Shown piece after piece: positions 13,809-22,796 of a stretch of DNA of 64,000 nucleotides. The first letter of the stretch is position 1, and the number at the start of each line of letters is the position of its first letter. Below the pieces are notes generated by a model. That model was not told where the DNA came from. It saw only the letters and a program-made list of their open reading frames with translations, and searched no databases. Source of the stretch: Oscillospiraceae bacterium (GTDB taxonomy: Bacteria > Bacillota > Clostridia > Oscillospirales > Oscillospiraceae); NCBI GenBank assembly GCA_015067945.1, contig SVLM01000001.1, positions 124,001 through 188,000 on the forward strand, given 5' to 3'. The position numbers were made by a program, and so were the translations under genes.

Positions 13809-15704
13809 TTGAGTTTGCTTGAATCTGTCAACTGCCATGAACATTTGGTAGCCCTCACCGACAGCGAGCGAATCGCCCTTTGTGACGAGATTCGCACTTT
13901 TTTGGTAGAGAACGTCTCCAAGACCGGTGGCCATTTGGCTTCCAATCTTGGCGTTGTAGAGCTGACGGTCGCTATTGAGACCGTATTTAATACGAATAAA
14001 GACCGTCTGGTGTTTGATGTAGGTCATCAGTCTTATGTCCATAAGATGCTGACCGGCCGCCAGACGGATTTTGACCGCTTACGCCAATTCGGTGGTATGG
14101 CCGGCTTTCCAAAGCCGTCAGAGAGCCATACCGATTCCTTTGTCGCAGGTCACGCTTCCAGTGCCGTTTCCATCGCACTGGGCATGGCTCGGGCTCGCAC
14201 CTTGTTGAGGGACGATTATCATGTGGTCGCTTTGATGGGTGACGGAGCAGCCACCGGCGGAATGGTTTACGAGGGATTGAACGACGCTGCTGAAAGCGGC
14301 GAACCTTTGATTGTTATCCTGAACGATAACGAAATGTCCATCGACCGCAATGTGGGCGGTATGGCTAGTCATCTATCCCGTCTTCGGATGAAGGAAGGCT
14401 ACATTGGCATGAAAAACCGCTACCGCCATGCACTTTCCAAGCTCCCCGGCGGCCGTGGCTTTTACCGTTTTACCCGTCGCGTTAAAGAACGTCTTAAACG
14501 AGTATTTCTACGCACCACAATCTTTGAAAATATGGGCATGGCCTACCTTGGGCCAGTGGAAGGCCACGACCTGAAGGAGCTGACCCGGATTCTGCGTATT
14601 GCCCGGGATATGAAACGGCCCGTGCTGGTTCATGTCCTGACTCAAAAGGGTAGAGGCTATACCCCCGCAGAGGAAAGCCCCTCCGTGTTCCACGGTGTTG
14701 GCAAATTTGACCCCATTACCGGTCAGATCCCCACCAAAGCCGGTGCAACCTTCTCTGAGACCTTCGGCAATACCATGACTGCTTTGGCGGAAACTGATCA
14801 ACGGGTCTGTGCCATCACCGCGGCCATGCCCGGCGGAACGGGTTTGCTTGGGTTTAAGGATGCATACCCGGACCGTTTTTTTGATGTGGGAATAGCAGAA
14901 GAACACGCAGTTTCCATGGCCGGCGGTCTTGCCAAACAGGGCATGATACCGGTGGTGGCCTTGTATTCCACCTTCCTGCAGCGTTCATTTGATCAGATTA
15001 TGCAGGATATCGCACTTTTGAACCTGCATACTGTTTTTGCTGTTGACCGTGCAGGACTCGTTGGCGAAGACGGCGAGACCCACCACGGTGTTTTCGATGT
15101 TGGTTTTCTCCGGCAGATTCCCGGCATGCGGATTTTGTGTCCCGCATCCTGCCAGGAGCTTTCCGATATGCTTGTCTGGGCAGTGAAGGATCAGACCTCC
15201 CCGATTGTCATCCGTTACCCCCGTGGTGGCAACAGAGATTATCAAGACTCTGCCTGGAGCGATATGGGTCTTGCAAGTGCCGTTAATTGCCACCGGCAGG
15301 GAAGTGCCCTGACCATTCTCACTTACGGCACCATGCTGCAAAACGCCATGAATGCCGCTGATGTACTCTCCAAATACGGAATAGAAGTCAGTGTACTCCG
15401 ACTTCTAAGCATCGCACCGCTGCCCGTTGATCAACTATGTGCCAATCTAACCACTGATCACCTCCTGATTTTGGAGGAGACCGCCGCAGGCTCTGCAATC
15501 TGCCACAACCTGGCGGAAGCACTGTATGAGCGAAATCCGAATCTGAAGATTCGCAGTCTTAATTTGGGCAATGGCTTTGTAACCCACGGCAGCATTGCTG
15601 CATTGTACGAACACAATGGCCTTGACGGTTATTCCATTGCGGAATTCGTCAGAAAGGAGCATTTCTATGAAAGTGAAAAAACGCTTGGATGTGCTCTTGA
15701 CTGA
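13809..15704 (+). CDS. dxs: 1-deoxy-D-xylulose-5-phosphate synthase
   Basis: About 631 residues. The thiamine-diphosphate motif GDGAATGGM...NDNEMSI is clear, as are FDVGHQSYVHKMLTGR, the catalytic His segment SESHTDSF.AGHASSA and the transketolase C-terminal half with GIAEEHAVSMAGGLA. It condenses pyruvate and glyceraldehyde 3-phosphate in the first step of the MEP isoprenoid pathway, also feeding thiamine and pyridoxal. The TTG at 13809 is chosen because the protein then begins SLLESVN, as family members do; the longer in-frame extension overlaps oapA antithetically and has no homology. The ribosome site is weak. Its 3' end overlaps tlyA. Confidence 0.93.
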   Translation: MSLLESVNCHEHLVALTDSERIALCDEIRTFLVENVSKTGGHLASNLGVVELTVAIETVFNTNKDRLVFDVGHQSYVHKMLTGRQTDFDRLRQFGGMAGFPKPSESHTDSFVAGHASSAVSIALGMARARTLLRDDYHVVALMGDGAATGGMVYEGLNDAAESGEPLIVILNDNEMSIDRNVGGMASHLSRLRMKEGYIGMKNRYRHALSKLPGGRGFYRFTRRVKERLKRVFLRTTIFENMGMAYLGPVEGHDLKELTRILRIARDMKRPVLVHVLTQKGRGYTPAEESPSVFHGVGKFDPITGQIPTKAGATFSETFGNTMTALAETDQRVCAITAAMPGGTGLLGFKDAYPDRFFDVGIAEEHAVSMAGGLAKQGMIPVVALYSTFLQRSFDQIMQDIALLNLHTVFAVDRAGLVGEDGETHHGVFDVGFLRQIPGMRILCPASCQELSDMLVWAVKDQTSPIVIRYPRGGNRDYQDSAWSDMGLASAVNCHRQGSALTILTYGTMLQNAMNAADVLSKYGIEVSVLRLLSIAPLPVDQLCANLTTDHLLILEETAAGSAICHNLAEALYERNPNLKIRSLNLGNGFVTHGSIAALYEHNGLDGYSIAEFVRKEHFYESEKTLGCALD

Positions 15705-16470
15705 GCGTATGTTTGCCGAGTCCCGAGCCAAGGCACAAGCCATCATCATGGCAGGTCAGGTGTATGTAGACGGTCAGAAAGCAGACAAGCCCGGCATTTC
15801 TTATGAGGAAACTGTGGATATCGAGGTTCGTGGCGAAACCTGTCCCTATGTCAGCCGCGGCGGTCTGAAGCTGGAAAAAGCGTTGCGTGACTTTGGCGTA
15901 AAACCCATGGGCTTTGTCTGCAGTGACTCCGGTGCATCCACCGGTGGCTTTACAGATTGTCTGCTGCAGCAGGGAGCCAAGAAGGTCTTTGCCATTGATG
16001 TTGGCTACGGCCAATTGGATTGGAAGATCCGCTCTGACCCCAGAGTGGTGGTCATGGAGCGTACCAATATCCGTTATGTCACGCCCGAGCAGCTTGGTGA
16101 GCCGCTTGACCTGAGCGTGGTGGATGTGAGCTTTATTTCGCTGAAGATCGTTCTGCCGGCCATCAAGGCCCTCCTGAAGCCCACCGGCCAGGTGCTTTGC
16201 CTGATCAAGCCACAATTTGAAGCAGGCCGCGATAAGGTAGGCAAAAAAGGTGTTGTCCGTGACCCGGAAACCCATAAAGAGGTGCTGGATATGTTTGTCC
16301 GGCTGGCCTCTGACCTGCAAATGAATATCCTGGGTCTGACCTTCTCTCCGGTAACAGGCCCAGAGGGCAACATTGAATTTTTGGGTCACCTGACCATGGA
16401 CACTGTTACCGGTATCGAACCGGACACCGCAGCTGTGGTATCGGCTGCCCATGAAGCGTTAAAGGGGTGA
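15667..16470 (+). CDS. tlyA: TlyA-family rRNA methyltransferase (YqxC-like)
   Basis: 267 residues: an N-terminal S4 RNA-binding domain (about 4-63, KKRLDVLLTERMFAESRAKA) and an FtsJ-like Rossmann methyltransferase with DSGASTGGFTDCLL as the SAM loop and the K-D-K-E type catalytic Lys/Asp residues in VVDVSFISLK and LIKPQFE. TlyA methylates 2'-OH groups of rRNA; some homologues act as haemolysins. The start ATG at 15667 lies inside dxs with AAAGGAG in front. The gene sits in the dxs-tlyA-nadK-argR-recN string. Confidence 0.9.
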   Translation: MKVKKRLDVLLTERMFAESRAKAQAIIMAGQVYVDGQKADKPGISYEETVDIEVRGETCPYVSRGGLKLEKALRDFGVKPMGFVCSDSGASTGGFTDCLLQQGAKKVFAIDVGYGQLDWKIRSDPRVVVMERTNIRYVTPEQLGEPLDLSVVDVSFISLKIVLPAIKALLKPTGQVLCLIKPQFEAGRDKVGKKGVVRDPETHKEVLDMFVRLASDLQMNILGLTFSPVTGPEGNIEFLGHLTMDTVTGIEPDTAAVVSAAHEALKG

Positions 16471-16475
16471 AGCTT

Positions 16476-17342
16476 GTGAAAAAGGTCATTTTAACACCCA
16501 ATCCCTATCGGGATCACGATTTTAATACCGTCCGGGCTACCGCACGGATTCTGACGCAGGCTGGTATTGATGTAAAGCTCTGTCTGCCCTTCGAGGTGGA
16601 CCGTTCCTTCCAGCTCCCCAGAGATCTCCGCTTTTCCCGCCTTGATCGCGAATTGCCCGTTTCTGATGCTGTGATTTGCTTTGGCGGTGACGGCACAATT
16701 CTGCACATGGCCAAGGCTGCAACCCGCAACAACATCCCCATTTTGGGTGTCAATATCGGCACTATGGGCTTCATGGCAGAGCTGGAATCCTCGGAGCTGG
16801 ATCAGCTCACAAGGCTTGCTACTGGCGAGTATTCCATTGATAACCGCATGATGTTGGATGTCACCGTCCATCGGGACAGGGACATTATCTTCCATGATAT
16901 TTGCCTGAATGATGCCGTCATTACAAAGGGTGGCATTGCCCGTATCGTTCACCTGAGCGTTCAGTGCGACGATGTTCAGGCTATGGAGTGTGGTGGCGAC
17001 GGCTTGATTATCGCCACACCCACCGGCTCTACTGCTTACAGCCTTTCCGCAGGCGGACCGATCGTAGAACCGGAAGCAGGCAGTATTCTCATTACACCGA
17101 TATGTGCCCATGACATGGTCAGTCGCTGCATTGTCGCTTCTGATAAGCGCGTTATCAAGATCGGATTGACACACAACGCCCGTCGAAACGCCTTCTTGTC
17201 CGTGGACGGTGGCAAGGCATTGAAGCTGAACCTGGGCGATATTGTTACAGTGAAAAAGTCCAATTTCCAGACGCAGCTGGTCCGATTGAAAGACCGCAGC
17301 TTTTACGATGTTGTTAATTTGAAATTTAAGAGCAGCAGATGA
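16476..17342 (+). CDS. nadK: NAD kinase
   Basis: 288 residues with the kinase loop CFGGDGTILHMAK, the second motif GVNIGTMGFMAEL, and the C-terminal GSTAYSLSAGGPIVEP and VDGGKALKLNLGD segments. It phosphorylates NAD to NADP in the cytoplasm. GTG at 16476 is favoured because AAAGGGG is eight bases upstream; an earlier GTG at 16467 overlaps the tlyA stop and lies within that ribosome site. It is coupled to tlyA and followed closely by argR. Confidence 0.93.
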   Translation: MKKVILTPNPYRDHDFNTVRATARILTQAGIDVKLCLPFEVDRSFQLPRDLRFSRLDRELPVSDAVICFGGDGTILHMAKAATRNNIPILGVNIGTMGFMAELESSELDQLTRLATGEYSIDNRMMLDVTVHRDRDIIFHDICLNDAVITKGGIARIVHLSVQCDDVQAMECGGDGLIIATPTGSTAYSLSAGGPIVEPEAGSILITPICAHDMVSRCIVASDKRVIKIGLTHNARRNAFLSVDGGKALKLNLGDIVTVKKSNFQTQLVRLKDRSFYDVVNLKFKSSR

Positions 17343-17352
17343 GGTGAAGATT

Positions 17353-17805
17353 ATGAAAAGTCAAAGACAAGCAAAGATCATGGAGATCATTACCAACCGT
17401 AATGTTGAAACCCAGGAGCAGCTTTTGAAGGAGCTGAAGGATGCCGGCTTCCACAGCACTCAGGCAACCATCTCCCGGGATATCAAGGAGCTTCGTATCG
17501 TCAAAGAGCTGACAAGCTTTGGTACATACCGCTATGCCGCCAGTACCGACGAAGTGACCGGAACCTTCTCCGGCAGACTCAATACCATTTTCCGCGAATG
17601 TGTGACTAATTTCGATTATGCACAGAATATGGTCGTCATTCACACTCTGCCGGGTCTGGCATCCGCTGCCGCATCTGCTATTGATTCGATGAACATGAGC
17701 GTTGTTATGGGGACACTTGCCGGTGATGATACCGTGTTTATTGTTATGCGTGATACCAACGCCGCTGCCGCATTCTGCGGTGAGATCAAGCACCTTGTGA
17801 GCTAA
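17353..17805 (+). CDS. argR: Arginine repressor
   Basis: 150 residues: N-terminal winged helix (SQRQAKIMEIITNRNVETQE, then STQATISRDIKELRIVK) and a C-terminal hexamerisation/arginine-binding domain with HTLPGLASAAASAIDS and GTLAGDDTVFIVMRD, where the paired Asp binds arginine. It represses arginine synthesis and activates its breakdown. The start at 17353 follows GAGGTGAAG. Its place between nadK and recN is conserved in Firmicutes; no ARG box was identified here. Confidence 0.93.
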   Translation: MKSQRQAKIMEIITNRNVETQEQLLKELKDAGFHSTQATISRDIKELRIVKELTSFGTYRYAASTDEVTGTFSGRLNTIFRECVTNFDYAQNMVVIHTLPGLASAAASAIDSMNMSVVMGTLAGDDTVFIVMRDTNAAAAFCGEIKHLVS

Positions 17806-17826
17806 TCACAAAAAGGAGGGAGCACC

Positions 17827-19476
17827 GTGCTGAGCCTGTTGCATATTGAGAATATCGCCGTCATTGAGTGCTCCGACATTTCTTTCGATCGGGGCTTCAA
17901 TGTGCTGACCGGCGAAACTGGTGCCGGTAAATCTATTGTCATCGATGCCATCAGTGCCGTATTGGGTGAACGGGCATACCGGGATATGATCCGTACCGGA
18001 GCAGACAAAGCCTCCGTTCGTGCAGTGTTTACGGATGTGCCGGAATACCCTTGGTTTGCGGAAAACGGTGTAGATTTCGACCCGGAAACCATTATTCAGC
18101 GTGAGATTCATCTGGACGGAAAAAATATTTGCCGTGTCAACGGCACGCTGGTGACCGTCTCCATCCTCCGTAAGCTTGGTATTCAGCTGATCAACATTCA
18201 CGGTCAACACGATTCGGCAAGCTTATTTGACGAAGCAAACCACCTTACTTTTTTGGATGATTTTGCTGAAAACGCCGACCTTCGCAGAGATTATGCCGAA
18301 AAATATGCCACTGTTACTGATCTTCGTCGGCAGATCGACAGCCTGACCATGGACGAAAGCGAAAAGCTTCGCCGTATGGAAATGCTGAAATATCAAATCG
18401 CTGAAATCGAAAAGGCTCAGCTTGATGCAGGGGAGGACGAGACTCTCGAAGAGCGTCGTAAGCTGCTGCAGAATTCTGAAAAGCTCTCCGATGCCCTGCA
18501 CACTGCCGTGGATTGCCTATATGGTGGCGATGATACGGACGGTGCTGCATCCCTGCTATCACAGGCTGAACGGGAGCTGAGCCGCCTAACCCGGTTCACC
18601 GACACCTACGACGCTCTCCGTGAGCGGATCACCGACCTGATGTATCAGGTTCAGGATGCCGCAGAGGAACTGCGTTCGGCACGGGATGATTTGAGCTACT
18701 CCGCTGACGAGCTGGAGCAGATCGAATCCCGTCTGGATGTGATCCACCGCCTGCGAAAGAAGTACGGTGCTACCTGTGCCGACATTCTTTCGTACCTTGA
18801 AAACGCCAGACAGGAGTTGGATGAGATCGAATTTGCGGACGATCATCTGGAACGTCTGAAAGCGAAACTAAATAAAGCTGAAAAGGCCGCTTGGGACGCG
18901 GCTTACTTGCTCCGGGACAACCGCATTGCCGCTGCAGAAGAGCTGTCCAAGCGGATTCTGAGCGAGCTTGCCCAGCTGGATATGCCCCGGGTGCAGTTTT
19001 CCTGCGAATTCACGGAGCTGGAACTGACCACCAATGGTGCTGATGCCGTAGCCTTCTATATGTCCGCCAATGCAGGCGAAGCACTGAAGCCCTTGAGCAA
19101 AGTTGCCTCCGGCGGCGAGCTGGCAAGAATCATGCTGGCCATGAAAAATGTCCTTGCCGAGCAGGATCAGGTAAACACCCTGATCTTTGACGAGGTGGAC
19201 ACCGGCGTTTCCGGCAGAGCCGCCCAAAAGGTCGCCGAGAAGCTTCGCAGCGTGGCACGGAACAAGCAGGTGCTTTGTGTCACACATCTGCCCCAGATCG
19301 CGGCAATGGGCGATACCCATATGCTCATCGCCAAATCCGAACGGGACGGCCGAACCTACACCACCGTCACGCCCTTGAATCATATGGGCCGTGTGCGTGA
19401 AGTCGCACGAATCATCGGTGGTGCGAACATCACCGAAACAACCCTGAAAAGTGCCGAAGAGATGCTTTCTCATTAA
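17827..19476 (+). CDS. recN: DNA repair protein RecN
   Basis: 549 residues of the SMC-like repair ATPase: Walker A GETGAGKSI at about 30-38, long coiled-coil arms (about 150-370, interrupted), signature SGGELARIMLAMK and Walker B TLIFDEVDTGVSGRAAQ. It tethers DNA ends during double-strand-break repair. A GTG start at 17827 has AAAAGGAGG seven bases upstream. It is the last gene before a T-box leader with its own promoter; no terminator hairpin separates the two. Confidence 0.95.
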   Translation: MLSLLHIENIAVIECSDISFDRGFNVLTGETGAGKSIVIDAISAVLGERAYRDMIRTGADKASVRAVFTDVPEYPWFAENGVDFDPETIIQREIHLDGKNICRVNGTLVTVSILRKLGIQLINIHGQHDSASLFDEANHLTFLDDFAENADLRRDYAEKYATVTDLRRQIDSLTMDESEKLRRMEMLKYQIAEIEKAQLDAGEDETLEERRKLLQNSEKLSDALHTAVDCLYGGDDTDGAASLLSQAERELSRLTRFTDTYDALRERITDLMYQVQDAAEELRSARDDLSYSADELEQIESRLDVIHRLRKKYGATCADILSYLENARQELDEIEFADDHLERLKAKLNKAEKAAWDAAYLLRDNRIAAAEELSKRILSELAQLDMPRVQFSCEFTELELTTNGADAVAFYMSANAGEALKPLSKVASGGELARIMLAMKNVLAEQDQVNTLIFDEVDTGVSGRAAQKVAEKLRSVARNKQVLCVTHLPQIAAMGDTHMLIAKSERDGRTYTTVTPLNHMGRVREVARIIGGANITETTLKSAEEMLSH

Positions 19477-19480
19477 CCGC

Positions 19481-19509
19481 TTGACAAAGCTGCATCTTTT
19501 TGCTAGGAT
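19481..19509 (+). promoter_or_regulatory. Promoter of the tyrosine T-box operon
   Basis: Perfect TTGACA at 19481-19486 and TAGGAT at 19504-19509, 17-bp spacer, with an extended -10 TGC. Confidence 0.75.
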
Positions 19510-19516
19510 ACCAATA

Positions 19517-19774
19517 ACACAGTGATGGGAATAAGTAAGCGAACCATTTCCTTCCAGAGAACTGCCGGTTGGTGCAAGGCAGCAGGGGAATCCGCTGAAA
19601 TACCTCCCGGAGTGGCCTTTTTGAAGTAACAGTAGGGAAGGACGGGTTCGCCCGAAACCGCGAGAAGCGTTATTTGACGCTGTGAGGTCAATGTTGTGAG
19701 GCATTGATGAACCAGAGGTGGTACCGCGTATTTTACGCCCTCTGTCCGCAAGGACGGAGGGCGTTATCATTTTT
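19517..19774 (+). promoter_or_regulatory. T-box leader, tyrosine specifier
   Basis: Stem I landmarks CAGAGAACTGCC and GGTGCAAGGCAGC (AG-bulge and distal loop region), the specifier loop GAAATACC with codon UAC (Tyr) at 19601-19603, and the T-box AGAGGTGGTACCGCG at 19713-19727. It is followed by a terminator of 13 pairs (19735-19747 with 19752-19764) and a T-rich tail. Uncharged tRNA-Tyr would bind and prevent termination, turning on the M28 peptidase, tyrS and perhaps the SGNH gene. Confidence 0.92.
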
Positions 19775-19789
19775 AAGGAGAGAGACAGA

Positions 19790-20710
19790 ATGATTCAATC
19801 ACCTATGGATGTTCTTCATCAATTTCCTGTACGGAAATCCGCAAAGCAAAAGCAGGAATTCCGTTCTGCTGTCGTTGGCTATGCAGCCACGCTGGGATAT
19901 AGCTGCAAAACCGAGAATGGCCGCATGGGCAGCCAAAACCTGCTCATCGGTGATCCAACTAAAGCAAAATATCTGATCACCGCCCACTATGATACCTGTG
20001 CCCGGATGTTTTTGCCCAATTTCATCACACCTTGTAATTTTGGGGCATATCTCGGCTACCAAATATTCTTAATATTGATTTTGTTGTGCATTCCTATCAT
20101 ACCGGGAATTATCGTCGGAGCATTGCTAACGCCCTATACCGGCTATCTCGTCTGGTATTTTGGATTCATTGCCTTGATGTTCTTGATGATGTACGGCCCC
20201 GCCAACCCTACAAATGCCAACGATAACACCTCAGGCGTTGTGACTGTTTTGGAGATCGCATCAAAATTGCCTCCCGAGCATCGTCACAAGGTATGCTTTG
20301 TGTTGTTTGATATGGAGGAAATGGGCTTGATCGGCTCTAAATCCTACCAGATGACACACAAATCTGAAATCAAGGAACAGATCATTCTAAATCTGGATTG
20401 CGTCGGTGACGGTAACGAACTGATGATTTTTCCCACAAAAAAGCTCTTGAAATCTCAAGAAAAGATGGATTTACTCAGAAAACTGACACATTCCGACACC
20501 GAAAAGTCCCTGAACTTACACGAAAAGGGATTTTACATTTATCCTTCCGACCAGCGGAATTTTCCCTATGGTGCAGGCATCGCTGCCTTCAAGCGGAAGA
20601 AGGGGATTGGACTGTATTGCGACAGAATCCACACCAAACGTGATACTGTCCTGGACGAAAACAATGTCAATATGCTGCGTGACCGCATTATTGCGGCCAT
20701 CACAGATTAA
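19790..20710 (+). CDS. M28-family zinc peptidase with two membrane spans
   Basis: 306 residues. Zinc ligands follow the M28 aminopeptidase order: H66-Y-D68, N144-D145-N-T-S-G, E176-E177 and a late Asp/His (LNLDCVGDG; CDRIHTKRDT). Two hydrophobic spans (about 88-113 and 118-135) are inserted between the first and second ligand, so the active site would be held at the membrane, probably facing the cytoplasm since no signal peptide is present. It likely removes N-terminal residues from peptides. It lies directly under a tyrosine T-box and 16 bases before tyrS, so its expression rises when tyrosine is short; release of tyrosine from peptides is an inference. Confidence 0.8.
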   Translation: MIQSPMDVLHQFPVRKSAKQKQEFRSAVVGYAATLGYSCKTENGRMGSQNLLIGDPTKAKYLITAHYDTCARMFLPNFITPCNFGAYLGYQIFLILILLCIPIIPGIIVGALLTPYTGYLVWYFGFIALMFLMMYGPANPTNANDNTSGVVTVLEIASKLPPEHRHKVCFVLFDMEEMGLIGSKSYQMTHKSEIKEQIILNLDCVGDGNELMIFPTKKLLKSQEKMDLLRKLTHSDTEKSLNLHEKGFYIYPSDQRNFPYGAGIAAFKRKKGIGLYCDRIHTKRDTVLDENNVNMLRDRIIAAITD

Positions 20711-20726
20711 GAAAGGAAATTAGAAT

Positions 20727-21950
20727 ATGAAACTTTATGACGAGCTGGTTGCCCGCGGTCTGATCGCTCAGGTAACCAATGAGGCCGAGATCCGGGAAAT
20801 GATCGACAATGGCAAGGCTACCTTCTACATTGGCTTTGATCCTACTGCCGACAGCCTCCATGTTGGCCACTTTATGGCACTATGCCTGATGAAGCGTTTG
20901 CAGATGGCAGGCAATAAACCCATCGCTCTGATCGGCGGCGGCACTGCAATGATTGGTGATCCCTCCGGCAGAACCGATATGCGTTCCATGATGACCAAGG
21001 AGACTATCGACCATAACTGTGCCTGCTTCAAGAAGCAGATGGAGCGTTTCATTGAGTTCGGTGAGGGCAAGGCTCAGATGGTCAACAATGCCGACTGGCT
21101 GCTGGATCTGAACTATGTGGACGTGCTCCGGGATGTGGGTGCCTGCTTCTCCGTCAACAATATGCTCCGTGCCGAGTGCTACAAGCAGCGTATGGAGAAG
21201 GGCTTGAGCTTCCTGGAGTTCAACTACATGATTATGCAGTCTTACGACTTTTACCATCTGTACAAGAACTACGGCTGCAATATGCAGTTCGGCGGCAACG
21301 ACCAGTGGAGCAATATGCTGGGCGGCACTGAGCTGATCCGCAAGAAGCTGGGCAAAGATGCCCACGCCATGACTATCACCCTGCTTTTGAACTCCGAGGG
21401 CAAGAAGATGGGCAAGACTGCCAGCGGTGCTGTGTGGCTGGATCCTAACAAAACGACGCCTTTCGACTTCTACCAGTACTGGCGAAATGTGGAGGATGCT
21501 GACGTTCTCAAGTGCATCCGTATGCTGACCTTCCTGCCCATGGAGCAGATCGATGCCATGGCAGACTGGAAGGACGCTCAGCTGAACACCGCCAAGGAGA
21601 TACTGGCCTTTGAGCTGACCAAGCTGGTGCATGGTGAGGAGGATGCTCTGAAGGCTCAGGCTTCCGCAAAGGCTCTGTTTGCCGGCAACGGCGATGATGC
21701 CAATATGCCCACCACTGAGATCACTGCCGATCAGCTGGTCGATGGCAAGATCGGCATCCTGAACCTGATGGTCGCCTGCGGTCTGGCTCCTTCCAATAAG
21801 CAGGCTCGTCAGCTGGTAGAACAGGGCGGCGTATTCGTCAACGACGAGAAAGTCCCCGCTCCGCAGTTTGTCGTTACCGAGGATATGCTCAAAGAAGGCG
21901 TAAAGATTCGCAAGGGTAAGAAAGTGTTCCATAAGGCTACCCTTGCATAA
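20727..21950 (+). CDS. tyrS: Tyrosyl-tRNA synthetase
   Basis: 407 residues: class I catalytic domain with HVGHF in the HIGH position, KMGKT in the KMSKS position, the tyrosine-specific pocket (YMIMQSYDFYHL, GGNDQWSNM), and an S4 RNA-binding domain at the C-terminus (GLAPSNKQARQLVEQGGVFVN). It charges tRNA-Tyr. AAAGGAAA precedes the ATG. Control by the upstream Tyr T-box fits its product exactly. The codon use is strongly biased, as for a highly expressed gene. Confidence 0.96.
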   Translation: MKLYDELVARGLIAQVTNEAEIREMIDNGKATFYIGFDPTADSLHVGHFMALCLMKRLQMAGNKPIALIGGGTAMIGDPSGRTDMRSMMTKETIDHNCACFKKQMERFIEFGEGKAQMVNNADWLLDLNYVDVLRDVGACFSVNNMLRAECYKQRMEKGLSFLEFNYMIMQSYDFYHLYKNYGCNMQFGGNDQWSNMLGGTELIRKKLGKDAHAMTITLLLNSEGKKMGKTASGAVWLDPNKTTPFDFYQYWRNVEDADVLKCIRMLTFLPMEQIDAMADWKDAQLNTAKEILAFELTKLVHGEEDALKAQASAKALFAGNGDDANMPTTEITADQLVDGKIGILNLMVACGLAPSNKQARQLVEQGGVFVNDEKVPAPQFVVTEDMLKEGVKIRKGKKVFHKATLA

Positions 21951-21962
21951 GGAGGAAATGCT

Positions 21963-22586
21963 ATGAAAACCATCGTTTATATTGGTGATTCCATTACCGA
22001 TTCCTGGCGTCACAGAGAGCTGGACCGCTACCGCGGCTCCGGTTGGGTAACAATGACCTCCGGCAAGATCGGTGTAGATTACCCCGGTCAGTACCAGTTC
22101 TTCAATCGCGGCATCGGCGGCAACCGCACCTGCGACCTGCTGGCTCGCGTTAAGAAGGATTGCATCAACCTCAAGCCTGATATTCTGACCATTATGATCG
22201 GTGTCAACGATGTTTGGCACGAGGTCAATGAGGACAATGGCGTAAACCCGGAACTTGGCGAAAAGATTATGGATTTGTTTATTTCTGAGGTGAAAGCTGC
22301 ACTGCCTGACATCAAAATCCTGATTCTTGAGCCATTTGTATTCTGCGGTAAGGCTACAAAAGACAACTGGGAAACCTTCAATAACGGTGTTGCCCTAAGG
22401 GCAGAAATGTCTCGACGTTTGGCCGAAAAGTACAATCTGCCTTTTATCAGTGTAAAAGCGGAATTGCAGAAGCTGATCGACAAGACGGACGTTGCCTATG
22501 TCTGCTACGACGGTGTCCATCCTACCTGCAACGGTCACGAGGTTATCTCCAGAGTTGTTTATGAGGAAATGAAGAAAATTTTGTAA
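21963..22586 (+). CDS. SGNH/GDSL-family hydrolase
   Basis: 207 residues with all four SGNH blocks: GDSITDSW (nucleophile S10), GIGGNRT, GVNDVW and DGVHPTCNGH (D183, H186). No signal peptide. Such enzymes deacetylate sugars or hydrolyse esters; the RGIGGNRT and WHEVNEDNG features fit the carbohydrate acetyl-esterase-like group. It begins 12 bases after tyrS with AAGGAGG upstream and ends in a terminator, so it is part of the T-box operon, although no link to tyrosine is evident. Confidence 0.85.
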   Translation: MKTIVYIGDSITDSWRHRELDRYRGSGWVTMTSGKIGVDYPGQYQFFNRGIGGNRTCDLLARVKKDCINLKPDILTIMIGVNDVWHEVNEDNGVNPELGEKIMDLFISEVKAALPDIKILILEPFVFCGKATKDNWETFNNGVALRAEMSRRLAEKYNLPFISVKAELQKLIDKTDVAYVCYDGVHPTCNGHEVISRVVYEEMKKIL

Positions 22587-22613
22587 AAAAAGCACGCTTC
22601 GGCGTGCTTTTTT
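22585..22613 (+). terminator. Intrinsic terminator of the tyrS operon
   Basis: AAAAAAGCACGC, loop TTCG, GCGTGCTTTTTT: a 12-bp perfect stem with T-run. Confidence 0.93.
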
Positions 22614-22620
22614 AATGTAT

Positions 22621-22675
22621 AAAGGCTCCCTTGTGTAAAGGGAGCTGGCCGCCCGCAGGGCAGTCTGAGGGATTG
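22621..22675. repeat. REP-like palindromic repeat
   Basis: GGCTCCCTT/AAGGGAGCT forms a hairpin, followed by a GCCCGCAGGGC hairpin and CTGAGGGATTGT. I recognise this as a dispersed intergenic repeat of Clostridia. It is non-coding. Confidence 0.5.
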
Positions 22676-22721
22676 TAATTCTTAAGGTTTTCCTATGAAT
22701 TTAGCTTCTGCGAAATTTTGC

Positions 22722-22750
22722 TGGACATTGTTCCCATTTTTCGGTATAAT
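22722..22750 (+). promoter_or_regulatory. Promoter of the MFS transporter gene
   Basis: TGGACA at 22722-22727 and perfect TATAAT at 22745-22750 with a 17-bp spacer, 46 bases before the start. Confidence 0.75.
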
Positions 22751-22796
22751 AACAGCGTTATTTTTGTCGTAGATTACGACGATGGGAGGATGTCCT

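Noticed and set aside
20880..22220. A 446-codon antisense frame over tyrS
   Set aside because: Shadow of tyrS codon bias; low-complexity Leu/His/Gln-rich product without motifs.
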